Notes under the pieces: generated by a model | What the model saw: the letters and a program-made list of their open reading frames with translations, nothing else | Told to the model about the DNA's origin: nothing | Databases searched by the model: none | Source of the DNA: Aplysia californica | Lineage: Eukaryota > Mollusca > Gastropoda > Aplysiida > Aplysiidae | Direction: 5' to 3' | Assembly (NCBI RefSeq): GCF_000002075.1 | Contig: NW_004797382.1 | Span: forward strand, 1,448,375-1,512,374 | Length of the DNA stretch: 64,000 nt | Shown here: one piece after another, positions 1 through 28,330 of the stretch | How positions within the stretch are numbered: the first letter of the stretch is position 1 | Layout of the letters: each line of letters opens with the position of its first letter | Made by a program: the position numbers and the translations under genes

Positions 1-299
1 GCGAGCGACTAAAACCTTGCTTTGCTTGGGACAACTTTACACAAGGTTGTCACAGCGGAACAGATGTTCCGCAATTTCTTGTTGCTTGTGGTTCGTGTGA
101 ATTTGTGACTGGTTAGTACTTTCTCGACTGTGCTTCTTAAATGTTTGACTGAAACATACGGACAAAAAAGACTGCTGTTTTGAAAGCATGTTTAAATGGG
201 GTTTATTGAGAAACTCAACGCACACGCACACACTCCCACACACACTCACAGGGAGATCGAAAAAAAGAGGGAGAGGGAGAGAGAGAAAGATGGATAGAG

Positions 300-304
300 A
301 AAGA

Positions 305-348
<44 letters not shown>

Positions 349-350
349 CT
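300..350. repeat. (GA)n microsatellite
   Basis: A pure GA run within a longer purine-rich and CA-rich patch (about 220-350). It lies in the intron upstream of the first TBC exon of the window. Nothing gene-like was seen from 1 to 1230. Confidence 0.95.
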
Positions 351-1234
351 TTGCGAAGCAAATGAAACTTTTTAACTCTGAGTATCTCACAGGCATTGCA
401 CAGCTGTTTTTTGTGGGTGGGGTCACCTCAGAGTCACAGCTTTCTACAGAGCGTCCTTGTTTTCAGTGATGACCTTGTTTCAGGGTGGTTATAATGTATG
501 ATTGATTGGTGGTTTGGCTTTATTTGGTTACATAGTTCTGCCGTCTGCGTCATGAAAGGGATACACTTATTAAGACACTCTTTTTATACTACATGTATGG
601 CTTTTGGATGGAGGCTCTGGCAGATTAACAAGAACCACATGGAAGAAAATGTCAGGAGTAACAGCAGCAGCTGGGAAAACAACCAATAATGATTACAACA
701 GCAACATCAATAACGGCATGATTGTTCAACATTTACATGAAGATTGAAATCAACACAACAGTTTTCATACATAAAGGTTTAGAACTATGACATGATCGGC
801 GTAGACTTTGTCACCCACCTCTTGTCTTGCCCCTTCTCCCCCCTTTTGTTGTTGTCGCACAGTGTGTATTGTTTGATGTGTTTCCAACTGTTGGCACATG
901 GTTTGCTCAATAAGTTAGATACTCTACAACGATGATGGTATTCTGTTTTGCATGGTTATCCCAATTGTCTTGTGGAAGATGTGTACCAGAGAGAGTTGAT
1001 GTGTACCTTGATTTTGGGGACCTGCTTTTCTGTGTGTTGAATTGTGTGTGAAATTGCTTCTAAAGCTCAGACTCCAATCAAATAAGAGGAGGCTGAAAGA
1101 CGCCACCAGTTGGTCCTTATTCTTTACTCTCCTTCTGTTATTTCTCTCTGTCTGTCTTGCTTTTTTTCCCCAGTGATAAATGACTGTTATTGTGTTGATG
1201 TGCTCAGACAGACTCAAATAAGACTTTTTTTCCA

Positions 1235-1921
1235 ACCCTATCCATTCTACTCTTTTCTCTCGACTCTCTCCACTCTACTCTATCCACTTTACCCTATCCA
1301 CTCTACTGTACTCTATCCACGCTACTTCTTTCACTCTTCTCTTTTTTTGTTTTGTGAAGTGTTTTACGGCGCTCGCAACTGCATAAGGTCATATGAGCGC
1401 GCGGGACACACCTAATATTTTCAGTTGGTAGGAAATTTTGAATTTTGCCCGGGTGGCGGCCGAAGCCTACTCTTATCGATTTTAGACCACCAAGGGATCT
1501 TTAACGTGCGCAACTTGCACACGGGCCCTCCGAGATTTTTCGCCCTTGTCCAAGAAGGCTAGGTGTAGATCTTTCCTACCAGAACTCTACTCTATCCACT
1601 CTTCTCTATCCACTCTACTCTATCCACTCTTCTCTATCCACTCTTCTCTATCCACTCTTCTCTATCCACTCTTCTCTATCCACTCTTCTCTATCCACTCT
1701 TCTCTATCCACTCTTCTCTATCCACTCTTCTCTATCCACTCTACTCTATCCACTCTACTCTATCCACTCTTCTCTATCCACTCTACTCTATCCACTCTTC
1801 TCTATCCACTCTTCTCTATCCACTCTTCTCTATCCACTCTTCTCTATCCACTCTACTCTATCCACTCTACTCTATCCACTCTTCTCTATCCACTCTTCTC
1901 TATCCACTCTACTCTATCCAC
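1235..1921 (+). repeat. 14-bp CTCTATCCACTCTW minisatellite, interrupted by a SINE-like block
   Basis: Degenerate units occur at about 1235-1335, and about 23 nearly perfect units at about 1590-1921. The array runs directly into the acceptor of the exon at 1925, so its pyrimidine-rich strand is also the polypyrimidine tract of that 3' splice site. The 14-bp period gives a 14-residue repeat in open frames; this is an artefact, not a protein. Confidence 0.95.
1361..1575 (+). repeat. SINE-like element (shared 'TTTTACGGCGCTCGCAACTG' head)
   Basis: It begins with the head that recurs at 10.86, 21.7, 39.57, 45.05, 46.84 and 61.16 kb. After GAGCGCGCGG it has a different body containing ACGTGCGCAACTTGCACACG. 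It interrupts the 14-bp minisatellite. Confidence 0.7.
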
Positions 1922-1924
1922 CAG

Positions 1925-16638
<14,714 letters not shown>

Positions 16639-18490
16639 TTGGAGGGAAGATTTTTCTGTCGACTGATTTTGTACTTACTGTTCCAGGAAGGCAAAAGAGA
16701 AGGGGAGGAGGAGGGGGGGGGGGGGGGGGAGGTGATGATGCTGTGATAATTTTGCTCAAAAGATAGATGGGAGGCCTTTTCGACCCATTTCTTTTGTGTG
16801 TGTTTGTGTTTTGTTTTGTTTTTTGCTCTGCGTTTGGGATAAGAGCTCATTTGAAATATATATACTATGAAACTGAAAAAGACACATGACTGCCATTTTG
16901 GTGACTGAGAAGAAATTAGTGGTGATTTTAAGAAATCTGTTTGAATCAGTTTAGGCTTCTTTTGTGCTGAGTTACCTTTGATCTTCAGCAGCTGGTGTTG
17001 GCCGAGGTGGATCCCGTTTGATGTATTGAAACATGTGAGCATTAAGAAAGTCAGGTGTGGGAAGGTACTATAGCTTCTGTTGAAAGAAATCCAAAGAACT
17101 GGTTATAATGAACTGAGATTTTCTACTGATAGAGGTATTTTTTATTTATGCCTCAATTGAGAAGTGTACGTATTTTGATGGATTCTGTTTGACGTATTCT
17201 TGGACACTGTGAGCTGAGAAAGTTGAACTGAAAAACACCACTACAGTTTCGATCTTCAGATTTTTTGAGCCTTAGAAATTTTTTATTTGTCTAATTTCTC
17301 TTTTGAAACAGTTTAAAATTCTTTTTTGCTCTGTAGAAAGTCAGTTAAGACATGATGTGAACTTTCAAAAACATTGGAAAATAACTTCTGTAGATGCTGG
17401 TTGCTGTCCTGTACAATTATTTGTATTTTTATAGAAGTTGACTTGTTCTTTTACCATCCTGTGCCTATGTTTCAATTTTCTCTTTTTGAATAAGATCAGG
17501 ACACCTGTTTGCTGTGGTGAAATTGCCTAGTATGGGATCCCCTAGGAAAGATCAGGACACCTGTTTGCTGTGGTGAAATTGCCTAGTGTGGGATCCCCTA
17601 GGAAAGATCAGGACACCTGTTTGCTGTGGTGAAATTGCCTAGTGTGGGATCCCCTAGGAAAGATCAGGACACCTGTTTGCTGTGGTGAAATTGCCTAGTG
17701 TGAGATCCCCTAGGAAAGATCAGGACACCTGTTTGCTGTGGTGAAATTGCCTAGTGTGGGATCCCCTAGGAAAGATCAGGACACCTGTTTGCTGTGGTGA
17801 AATTGCCTAGTGTGGGATCCCCTAGGAAAGGGGAGCAGTAATGGAAGGCACTAGTTATGGTTGTGGCTTGCCTATTTCCTGCTATGTAGAAGATGTCTTC
17901 ACCACCAGTAGTTTTCCATTGTGCTTAAATTGTTATAATTCTTCTTTGGTGTTTTAGATCTTATTGTAAAATACTGGTCAGATGTACAATGTTGATAAAC
18001 TCTCAGACAAAACGGAAGTTTACCATTGTTGTGGTTTATTGTTACTTGTTTCTCTAGAAATCAATTGGTGTTTTAATGTGAAGATGAACTGTTCTCTATA
18101 GCTAGTTTTATTCTACATTTGGGATATCGGCTCATTGTCTCTCTTTAGCGGCATAAGAGCTCTTGGGTACGCTATGTTATTGCTCTCAGCTGTAATAGCA
18201 CCATTAATCAAAAACAGAATTAGGTGTGTGATTGTTCATTGGTACTGTAATGTCAGTAACAGTGATTAGAAGTATTATATTCTGTTGGTGAAGATTTCAT
18301 GCTCAACTAGAATACAGTTTTCAGAGGCAAGTATACATTTTTGTGTGTTGATTTTGCCTTTGATGATGAATGTTTCACTTGTTCTGTTAGAATATATGCC
18401 TAAATGTCTTGCTTGCAGTTTGATGATTTGATGAACAAGCTGATGCAGATTTTTGCACAGAGAATAAACGTTTGGAGAGGTGAATTATTC
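16639..18490 (+). other. TBC1D2: Probable TBC1D2 3' UTR
   Basis: Sequence after the TGA has no coding signal. A canonical AATAAA lies at 18463-18468, followed by GT-rich sequence. Other AATAAA hexamers are at 23965 and 25228, so the true end is uncertain. Confidence 0.45.
17494..17829 (+). repeat. 56-bp tandem repeat, 6 copies
   Basis: The unit starts GATCAGGACACCTGTTTGCT and ends CCCCTAGGAAA. Copies start at 17494, 17550, 17606, 17662, 17718 and 17774 and are almost identical. The array probably lies in the 3' UTR of the TBC gene. Confidence 0.95.
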
Positions 18491-18776
18491 AGTGTACATC
18501 ACATAGTGGTCGCAAATACTCAGAGCTCAGAGTGTACAGCTTTCTTATAGACTGAAAAAAAAAATTTCAGTTGGGATGAAATTTTGTCTCAAAGAAAAAT
18601 AATAATTTAAAAGTTAATTTAGAGTCCCTTTTCTCTCCCTACTTGGCTCACTTGATATTAACTACAATTACCAGTACGTTTTTCTTGCCCAGGGTAATAA
18701 TTTGTGACGAGAGATTATTTTTTATGGTATTAGAAATGGTTTTTGCTACATTTATGATGTATATTTATTTTCTTGG

Positions 18777-18955
18777 TTTCAGTGGCATATTGTGCTACTG
18801 GGTCCATTTATTTGCTGGAGCTGATGGCTAGTTTCAGTGGCATATTGTGCTACTGGGTCCATTTATTTGCTGGAGCTGATGGCTAGTTTCAGTGGCATAT
18901 TGTGCTACTGGGTCCATTTATTTGCTGGAGCTGATGGCTAGTTTCAGTGGCATAT
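18777..18955 (+). repeat. 55-bp tandem repeat, 3 copies plus partial
   Basis: The unit starts TTTCAGTGGCATATTGTGCT; copies begin at 18777, 18832 and 18887, with a partial copy at 18942. Confidence 0.93.
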
Positions 18956-21719
18956 TTGATTTCAACACATACATTGAATATTGAAGGATCAGTCGATAAG
19001 AATCATTGTGATGATGATCCTATTAAATAATATCATCTACTTTTGCCAAGGGGAGACAAAGGGCTTTTCTTTAAGTCAATGTTTCTTTACTTTGTGACTT
19101 TTACACCATTACGTGAAAACAAAACCAAGTAGAAACAGGTGCTGCTTTTTTAATGTTTTTAATTAAGTTTAGAAAAGCATAATACAGTATACATGATACT
19201 CTTTAACTTATTAAACTTTCTGTATTTGAAAAGTTTTAGCCGGTGACTTAGTTTCTCTTAGCCTCTGTGTGTCTTACAAAGTTGCATAACAGTAAGCCCT
19301 CTGATCGAAACAAGGGTAAGAGTACAGCACTCACAAATGACTGTTCTTTCATCTTGTCTTTGGAAGATCATAAAATTCCACTGGTCGGACACCATCAGAA
19401 ACACCATCAGAACTGTAGTTATGGAGGCGAACTAATCAACAGCCAATTGAATGTGAGATAAAAAAAAGAAGGTGGGGATGGACTGGACTCACTGCAAGCC
19501 AGCCCACAAAGCAACAAGACAAAACCTCAAATAGAGCCCCTGGGGAAAGAGAAGGAGAGAAAAGAGCCGCGAGAAGGACTCTTCTTGGTGGCTTATACCC
19601 AATATCAGGGTATACCCAATATCAGGGTGAAAGAAGTGAATAATGATCATGATGATGTACGGAACTCATATGTGGGTTTATTTTCCTCTGGTTTAGTGCC
19701 ATGTATATTTTGATGATGCTCTCAACATGTCCACTAGTACTGCAAGCCGTATCTTTTCATTGGTGGTGACATTTACTTTCACATTTCTCCAATGCTAGCA
19801 ACTAGTCTTATTATGTTTTATACTTCTTTAAGAAAACGATGTTGTCTTTCCTTTTTAGTCGTTCCCTATAAGAAAGACAATGAGACTTTAGCAGGCTGAC
19901 AATCTTCATCATCACATGTGCATTTGTGTGGGTATGTGTGCTTGTGTTTGTATGTGCTTGTGCACGCATGTGTTTTTATGTATATATAAATATGTGTATG
20001 TTCGTCATGAGTCATTTTTCTGTTTGATTCTTATGAAGACTGGTATTATTTTAAAAATGTTCAAGTAAATCTATCTGAGTAGAATTTCTTATTAGATGGA
20101 GAAGGCGCACCTCCTAGAAAGCTTTCAGTAGCTGATAATGCCAGAATGATAGGGAGAACTGTGTTATCATTGAAGGGGACAGTATTTGTGTTCTGGCAGT
20201 CTACTCCCTGTGATGATAGTTGATTTACCTACATCTGGTCAGTGTGGGGGAAAGAATGCTATTTGGAACTTGTGTTCGGGAATAACCTGTGACCTGAACA
20301 TCTGCTACATTGTGAATACAGAGTGGTTTTGAGACATTCCTTGTTACATTTGATACCTACAACTTTTTAAAAGTAATTGAATGTGCATTTTGTTTTCCAG
20401 AATTGTTTGATAGAATCTGTAGTTTGATGACATAATTTGATTGTCTGTCATTCTGTTGCATGCGAGTCTAAGGCATTGTCTTGTATGTATGGTATATATG
20501 TATGCAAATGAGTGTAGGTTTTCTACTTTGAAGTAGTGTTCATTGTTGAAATACCAGGTGCCCTCACAAAAATGTCCTTTTATGTGTGGCTAAATTCCTC
20601 ACCATCTGTTGTTAAAGTGAGAGAAGACATTGCTTGAAGTCTTTCACTGCACGTGATCACCAACTAAGCAAACCTATTGTAAATATAATTGTTCTTGAAT
20701 CCTTTACTTACTCTTAGTTCTTTTCCCCTGAGAAAAATGAATCTTGCCTTTCACGAAACGTTCATTGTGCCTCATACGAGTGCTGTGGAGAATTACAACC
20801 TTTTCTGATTGCTGTCACTGTGTTATATGTTTTTTGTGTGTATATTTTATTAATTTACATTTGTAAATTGGAATCCAACAAGGTTTGGAAGAGGCTGTTT
20901 TGTTTGTGACCCCTGGATTTAGGTCAGTGTCGAGGTTTGTTAGTGTTAGTATCATGGACATTTCTAAAGTCCTTCAATTGTGACTTTAGAAGAAAAACTG
21001 AGAACAAAAATTATTATATAGCTGGAATCTTTGATGCTAGCCAAAATAAGAATAAGTTGTTTTGACCACATTTGTTCAGAGTTTTGCTTACTACCTTTAC
21101 TGTGTCTCCATAGGACTGCACGGTTTTGTTAATACTCAAGTGTTCTTCAAAAACCTTCAAGAGCATGAAGCAGTATCTACAGTTTAATGTCAAAGAAATA
21201 TGCGTTATAAAATTGAAATCCGTCTCGAGTGTCATTTTTAGCTAGATAGTTCTTGTGCCATGTTCCTTATTGAAGCAAAATGATGATTGGTGTATTTGCA
21301 GACAGATTTTTTAATGCCCTGTGTAAGCTGCATTTTTTTAACTGGCTCTGATGAATTCCATTTCCTTTTCTTTTTCTTGAGAGTTTTATCAGTGCAGAAA
21401 GGCCTCTCCAAGAAAATGAGTACCCTTCCTTCTGCGTTTGTCAGAGATTTGAAGAAATTCATGAATATGCTTGTGCATCCAACTGATTAAAGGGGAAAAG
21501 ATAAGGAGAATTATTTAAATACATGAATGTCTTGTCATAACAATAACTGGTTTCCCCTGCTTCTAAGGTGTAGTAAGTAGGCTCTTTATGCTTGGACTCA
21601 AAATACAGGAATTCAGTTCCAGAATGGGAAGTCTTTTTTTTATTGAATATCAGCATCAGTGTTCAAAATAATGTTAAAAATCACTAACAGAAAAGTGAAG
21701 AAGTACAAATGGCGTTCAT
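18956..21719. other. Intergenic or distal 3' UTR, no gene seen
   Basis: AT-rich unique sequence with a short CA/TG-rich patch near 19915-20000. No conserved peptide was recognised in any frame. Confidence 0.6.
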
Positions 21720-21875
21720 GTGACCTTATGCAGTTGCGGGCGCTGTAAAACCTTACGAGAACCAAGAAGTTTGACCTTATGCAGTTGCGGGCGCTGTAAA
21801 ACCTTACTCGAACAAAGAAGTTTGACCTTATGCAGTTGCGGGCGCTGTAAAACCTTACTAGAACAAAGAAGCACA
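21720..21875 (-). repeat. SINE head fragment in 3 tandem copies
   Basis: GACCTTATGCAGTTGCGGGC begins at 21721, 21772 and 21824. On the minus strand this is the GCAACTGCATAAGGTC head of the local SINE family without its body. The open frames across it are artefacts. Confidence 0.85.
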
Positions 21876-22046
21876 ACTCAATTTTCTGACTTATGGAGTG
21901 AAAGTCCTGAAAAATCTGTTTCCATGTGTGTTTCTTTCCCTCTTATCTTGCATTCATCCTTCGTTTGGTCCTCCTTACTTCTTTTGCTTTCCCTCTTATC
22001 TTACATTCATCCTTCGTTTGAGGGCATGATAGATATGTCCTACTTT

Positions 22047-22345
22047 TTGTCTTGACCGTCTTTGTTGCTGTTTGTCTTGCTTGTTTCTTGACCGTCTTTG
22101 TTGCTGTTTGTCTTGCTTGTTTCTTGACCTTCTTTGTTGCTGTCTGTCTTGCTTGTTTCTTGACCGTCTTTGTTGCTGTCTGTCTTGCTTGTTTCTTGAC
22201 CTTCTTTGTTGCTGTCTGTCTTGCTTGTTTCTTGACCGTCTTTGTTGCTGTCTGTCTTGCTTGTTTCTTGACCTTCTTTGTTGCTGTTTGTCTTGCTTGT
22301 TTCTTGACCTTCTTTGTTGCTGGTAGTCTTGCTTGTTTCTTGCAC
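22047..22345 (+). repeat. 36-bp tandem repeat, about 8 copies
   Basis: The unit is TCTTGACCGTCTTTGTTGCT followed by GTTTGTCTTGCTTGTT. The period is a multiple of three, so several frames stay open as a 12-residue repeat; it is not a credible protein. Confidence 0.95.
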
Positions 22346-25300
22346 TGAATGGTCATCTAGTTAACAGTAGGCTCCTCTTTACCAAAATCAAAGCTTTTTC
22401 ATTTTCTTTCCCGTGAGACATAACATCTGTACATTTTGTAAAGTTGTATAAAGTAAACCTTTTTTCTAAGCACGCTACAAAGCACAAGTTTGGGGTTGTT
22501 TTTTGTTGTTGTTTTTTTTTACATTTGTGGGCTCTTTTGTAAATATGCTTTGTAATTTTGTTGTAAATGACATCACAATCAATTGCAAAATGGGAAACGA
22601 AATCCAGGAAATTTGGTGAATTCTGTTGAAGGACTTTGCTTTCATCTCACATGCATTTCGATAACCAAGTCATTGAGAGGCAGTCTGACAAAATTATTTA
22701 TTTCTCACTTTGAGCCCCAGTGATACAGCAAATTATAGGTTGAGTTCAAACAATTACTGGGTATGAAAGGATAAAAGACATGTTGAACTTGAAGAAAATG
22801 GCGTCAGTTGAAAATCCAGTATTTTGACACGTGTCAGTTATCAGCTGATATCTCCATTAACGGATTTTGAGAAGAAACTCATTTTGTCATCATATCTGAC
22901 ATATATTGTTGTTTGTCATAGTCCATCCATATATTAGTCTTCTGGAAGACCCTTCTTTGTCTATTCAGGGGTCAACCTCAAACCAAACAAACCTCCATGT
23001 ATGTCCTTTGTAAATTTTGATGAGTGTACTGTTTGTCAATTCATTTCTTCCTCCCTTTCTCTCTTTTCATTGTGTGCACAGTATATGTATTTTAACCACT
23101 ACCAAGTTTGACTGATTGTAACTGTATATTCACTTACTGGTGGGTGTGTCTGTATGTGTGTGTAGGGACGGGGGGGGGGGGGGGGGAGGGTCGTTACGAT
23201 TAAGACTTAATGGATTTGGGGGTTAAATTAGAAGGTTAAGATTTATGGATGGTTTGCTGTTTTTCCCCGCGACAGCAGCTACTTGTAAGGATAACACTGG
23301 TTACATTACTGATTAACCAAAGTTCTCATGAAAGTGTTGAGCCCAAATTAAAGATTAGGGACATTAGTAAATGTAATGCTGTTTCAACTTTCCGACCTAC
23401 TATGTTGGGTTGCTATTTCACCCACTGCGGTGCATGAAAAGATTGTTCTACTTAATTCTGAATGTTGACAGAAAATTTGATCAACCTATGGACGTGGGTG
23501 GTTGGCAGGTGCTCTGGTGTGGTTTGCTCCTTCTTTCCAATCAAACATCTGTCGTCCTTATCTCTCCTACTTTTTTGTTTATGTTACTCTCTTGTACCAC
23601 ATCTATTCTTCGGCACTTATATGACCTTATTGTTTTGCAAGTGCCGTAAAACTCTTACAAAAAAAATAAAAAACCCAGCCTGTCTACATTTTCAGCGTTC
23701 TTGTTGAAGTAAAATTATCACGTATTTTGGAAGCATTTTCATGTGTCGGTTCTTTGGAATCATTTGATACATATCTGGATGTTTGTGATGTGCCTTAAGT
23801 CTTGTTGGTAAAATGAGTTTGTGCTGCAAGTTATTCTTTGATGAACAGTCAGTATTATTGATTAGTTTTGCTAGTACACTATTGGTTTTTGAAATACACG
23901 TGACTGGGTTTAAGGAAACTGAGGGTTGAATGCAATTTCTTCAACACAAACAGAGAAAAGCATGAATAAAGTCATTTTGTTTGTTGGACACTGTACTGTG
24001 TTGTTTGCAGAGATTCTGCAAAAAGTGATCTTTGCTTTTAAGTAAAAATCTTATTGGGTTCAGAATCAGACAGGTACAAGTAAAAACAAAGTTTCCCTGT
24101 TTTGTAATGTGAACAATGTAAAGGTCATTCAGTGTATCTCCTATGACAATCAAATACCTCATAATGACTTCATTGAAAGTTCCCTTAACATACTTGGCAT
24201 GCTTCATTACTTTTAAAATATCTTCGTGAACAATAAGGGATTGCCTATTCAAGCATACTGTATTTGCGAGTGACTTTCCTGTGTGCATTGTCTGCATAGT
24301 TGATTTTCTTCAGATAAAGACATCTCATGTCAACTTTTTTCTCCTTTTTCAAATTCTTCTCAAAAGCTGTTGTCATTTTATTACCGACCTCCCCCCCCCC
24401 AAAGATGTATGTGTCAGTTCTTTTGTATCTTCTATTGTTCCTTCTCCGAATAGATTGAACCCAAAGATGTATGTGTCAGTTCTTTTGTATCTTCTATTGT
24501 TCCTTCTCCAAATAGATTGAACCCAAAGATGTATGTGTCAGTTCTGTTGTATCTTCTATTGTTCCTTCTCCAAATAGATTGAACTGAAGTTTGTCACGCT
24601 CATGTTTTATTTCTTTTTTGATTGATAATTATTGTATAGTGTAGTTTTCATTTTCCCGGTAACATTACTATAATAATGCTACATGTTATTTTTTTCTTGC
24701 CTCCTAAACTGATTTTTGAGCTGTTGAGCTGTTGATGTAGTGTTTCATTTCTATGATGTCTTTTGGTTTCATCTGACCAAAATTCATGAATTTAATGATA
24801 CCGACTGTCATTTTCTGAATATTTATGGTCTCATTTCATTCTTTAAAAAATAGTATTTTGTTTTCAATATTTCTTGACTTTTTGATTTGAAGAAACGTAC
24901 AAACTGTCTCATATTTTCTTTGACATTCTTGGCCCTATCATTTATAGTTTGTCTAAAATTTTGAAGTTGTTAACTGAACCTTTTAATTCTAATCTGTTTT
25001 TTTGTTTCCCCTTGACTTTGGTATTAGTAGAGCAGCCTTGCGGCTTATTGATACAGCATCCAGTGTGGTGGATGCCATAAAACCTACCTGTCACATGCTT
25101 GCCTGTCTTAGAAACTTTTAATTGCTAGTGTTAAAAGTTCTAACCTCAAGTTGTAGTTAGTGCATTTTTACTCAATCCAGCTGTATATTAATGACTTTGG
25201 ATTGTACTTTTAAGCGTTACGGAGTGCAATAAACCACGATTGATCAAATAATTCAAATCTTTTGTGCTTTGTTAATGAGAGCCTCTATATTGTTTTATCT

Positions 25301-25435
25301 TTTTTCTACAAAAGCTGGTATCCGAGAAGGAAACATCTGTTCATAACGCAGAGATGTAGAAAAAGTCAGGGATTGTATTGCCTTCTGAGGGAAATTTTGT
25401 TAGAAAACGATGCTACAGAAGTTCAAACAAAATAT
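22346..25435. other. Intergenic, no gene seen
   Basis: It holds a poly-G tract (about 23168-23185) and an isolated SINE head on the minus strand (23620-23655). A 63-bp tandem repeat, three copies of CCAAAGATGTATGTGTCAGT and following bases, is at about 24400-24585. No conserved peptide was recognised. Confidence 0.6.
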
Positions 25436-25864
25436 GTGAGGCAGCGTGGTAGAATCAGGCTCTCGTCAATGTTTGGGCATGTAGAGTTATTTGTATCATC
25501 TTATAGTTTGTTCATTTGCCTTTTTTTGGGTGAAAAAAAAAATCCATTTATCTTGAATACAAGTCGAGATATTTGTGAATGAAGGGGATGGGGGTCACCT
25601 GTTTTCAGAGATAAGATTAGTGAGAAAATGCCCACCAAAGGTTAATTATTTCCTTAGCTTAAGAGTCAGTGGTAACTAAAAATGCACATTTTTTGTACCT
25701 TTAATCAACGTTTTTCAGAAAAATCCATACAGAAATGAGTCCTTTAAGAAAGGCGTTGAGTCAAAAAACAAAAATTTGAAAAAAATTCACAAACCTGTGG
25801 AAAAATGCAAGTTTCTTCACTTTGAGTATTTTGACGAGAGCCTGATTCCACCATGCTGCCTCAC
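25436..25864. mobile_element. MITE family A, copy 2
   Basis: Ends GTGAGGCAGCGTGGT and CTGCCTCAC are inverted repeats, flanked by ATAT on both sides. The interior matches copy 1 (15369) with small indels and substitutions. It lies between the TBC and METTL4 genes. Confidence 0.92.
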
Positions 25865-26204
25865 ATATCTAATGTTCTTTACTTCACCATTGTCTGTGTG
25901 AAACGACTTTTTGAGGAGCTGTATTGTTTGTGAAAGGACCGTTGGTGGTTCACGGGCACGTTATAAATAGAAGGAAAGTTAAATTCAGTGTCAAAGAAGG
26001 TGTATACACATCGCACCAGACAAAACAAAAATGAAAATGGTCCTTACCATATTTGTCAAGTTTGATGAAAGACTACATATCACTATCTGGGACTCAATCA
26101 CATTCTGAGAAGACTCGACAACCTCAAGTAGTATTCCTTGTTGAGCGATTAAAAAAAAACTAGGTGTTTTTGTGCGTCAACACAATTTCGATAATTTAGG
26201 AGTC

Positions 26205-27891
26205 GGGCTTCCAACCCTGTCTGTCAGGGCCAGCCCGGTCTGAGAGGGATACAGTACTCCCCGGTCTGAGGGTTGAGAGGGATACAGTACAACCCGGTCT
26301 GAGGGTCTGAGAGGGATACAGTACACCCTGGTTTGAAAGGGATACAGTACAACCCGGTCTGAGGGTCTGAGAGGGATACAGTACACCCCGGTCTGAGGGT
26401 CTGAGAGGGATACAGTACACCCCGGTCTGAGGGTTTGAGAGGGATACAGTACACCCCGGTCTGAGGGTCTGAGAGGGATACAGTACACCCCGGTCTGAGA
26501 GGGATACAGTACACCCCGGTCTGGGAGGGATACAGTACACCCCGGTCTGGGAGGGACACAGTACACACCGGTCTGAGAGGGATACAGTACACCCCGGTCT
26601 GAGAGGGATACAGTACTCCCCGGTCTGAGAGGGATACAGTACTCCCCGGTCTGAGGGTCTGAGAGGGATACAGTACACCCCGGTCTGGGAGGGATACAGT
26701 ACACCCCGGTCTGAGAGGGATACAGTACTCCTCGGTCTGAGAGGGATACAGTACTCCCCGGTCTGAAAGGGATACAGTACTCCCCGGTCTGAGAGGGATA
26801 CAGTACTCCCCGGTCTGAGAGGGATACAGTACAGCCCGGTCTGAGGGTCTGAGAGGGATACAGTACAGCCCGGTCTGAGGGTCTGAGAGGGATACAGTAC
26901 ACCCCGGTCTGAGGGTCTGAGAGGGATACAGTACACCCTGGTCTGAGAGGGATACAGTACACCCAGGTCTGGGAGGGATACAGTACACCCCGGTCTGAGA
27001 GGGATACAGTACACCCCGGTCTGGGAGGGATACACTACAGCCCGGTCTGAGAGGGATACAGGACACCCCGGTCTGAGGGTCTGAGAGGGATACAGTACAC
27101 CCCGGTCTGAGAGGGATACAGTACACCCCGGTCTGAGGGTCTGAGAGGGATACAGTACACCCCAGTCTGAGAGGGATACAGTACACCCCGGTCTGGGAGG
27201 GATACAGTACACCCCGGTCTGAGAGGGATACAGTACTCCTCGGTCTGAGAGGGATACAGTACTCCCCGGTCTGAAAGGGATACAGTACTCCCCGGTCTGA
27301 GAGGGATACAGTACTCCCCGGTCTGAGAGGGATACAGTACAGCCCGGTCTGAGGGTCTGAGAGGGATACAGTACAGCCCGGTCTGAGGGTCTGAGAGGGA
27401 TACAGTACACCCCGGTCTGAGGGTCTGAGAGGGATACAGTACACCCCAGTCTGAGAGGGATACAGTACACCCCGGTCTGGGAGGGATACAGTACACCCCG
27501 GTCTGAGAGGGATACAGTTCACCCCGGTCTGAGGGTCTGGGAGGGATACAGTACACCCCGGTCTGAGAGGGATACAGTACTCCCCGGTCTGAGGGTCTGA
27601 GAGGGATACAGTACACCCCGGTCTGAGGGTCTGAGAGGGATACAGTACACCCCAGTCTGAGAGGGATACAGTACACCCCGGTCTGGGAGGGATACAGTAC
27701 ACCCCGGTCTGAGAGGGATACAGTTCACCCCGGTCTGAGGGTCTGGGAGGGATACAGTACACCCCGGTCTGAGAGGGATACAGTACTCCCCAGTCTGGGA
27801 GGGATACAGTACACACCGGTCTGAGAGGGATACAGTACACCCCAGTCTGGGAGGGATACAGTACACCCTGGTCTGGGAGGGATACAGTACA
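26205..27891 (-). repeat. 26/34-bp minisatellite (GGTCTGAGAGGGATACAGTA)
   Basis: About 60 units of a 26-bp motif are interspersed with 34-bp units carrying an extra GGTCTGAG. The order of variants repeats in longer blocks, for example around 26700-26940 and 27200-27440, so there is a higher-order structure. Several overlapping minus-strand frames stay open because the unit lacks stops; they are not genes. Confidence 0.96.
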
Positions 27892-28071
27892 CAAGCAGAA
27901 GGAACAAGATTGTGGTTAGAAGATTCATGTAATGCTCAGCCCAACATTTCATCTGGACCTCTTCACTGTAAGGAGAATTTTATCCTTGTCCTTTAATGGA
28001 ACACTTTCGTTCCTGAATGTACGGACTAGTTTCTTGTTTATCTTACTTTGTTCTCGCAGTCAGCTGTTCCT

Positions 28072-28210
28072 TTTGCCCCCCCCCCCCCAACAATTCCTTT
28101 GTGTTGTCACTTCTTCGACATTTTAGTTACATCTTTCGTGTATATTTATAGCCCCCCCCCCCCCCCCCCCCGTCTCTCTCTCCCTCCCTCTCTCTCTCTC
28201 TCTCTCTGTG

Positions 28211-28281
<71 letters not shown>

Positions 28282-28325
28282 ATATATATATATATATAAA
28301 TATAAATATATATATATATACATGT
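28072..28325. repeat. Poly-C, (CT)n and (TA)n simple repeats
   Basis: C tracts at about 28078-28089 and 28153-28171, CT-rich from 28172 to 28278, then TA/TAAA-rich to 28325. They directly abut the LINE fragment. Confidence 0.95.
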
Positions 28326-28330
28326 ATATA

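Noticed and set aside
22040-22356. Multiple open frames with 12-residue repeats on both strands
   Set aside because: 36-bp tandem repeat; open in several frames and on both strands without any domain.
26177-27952. Several overlapping minus-strand frames of up to 556 codons (repeating CIPLRPGCTVSLSD-like peptides)
   Set aside because: All three frames of the same minisatellite are open at once, which is a property of the unit and not of a gene.
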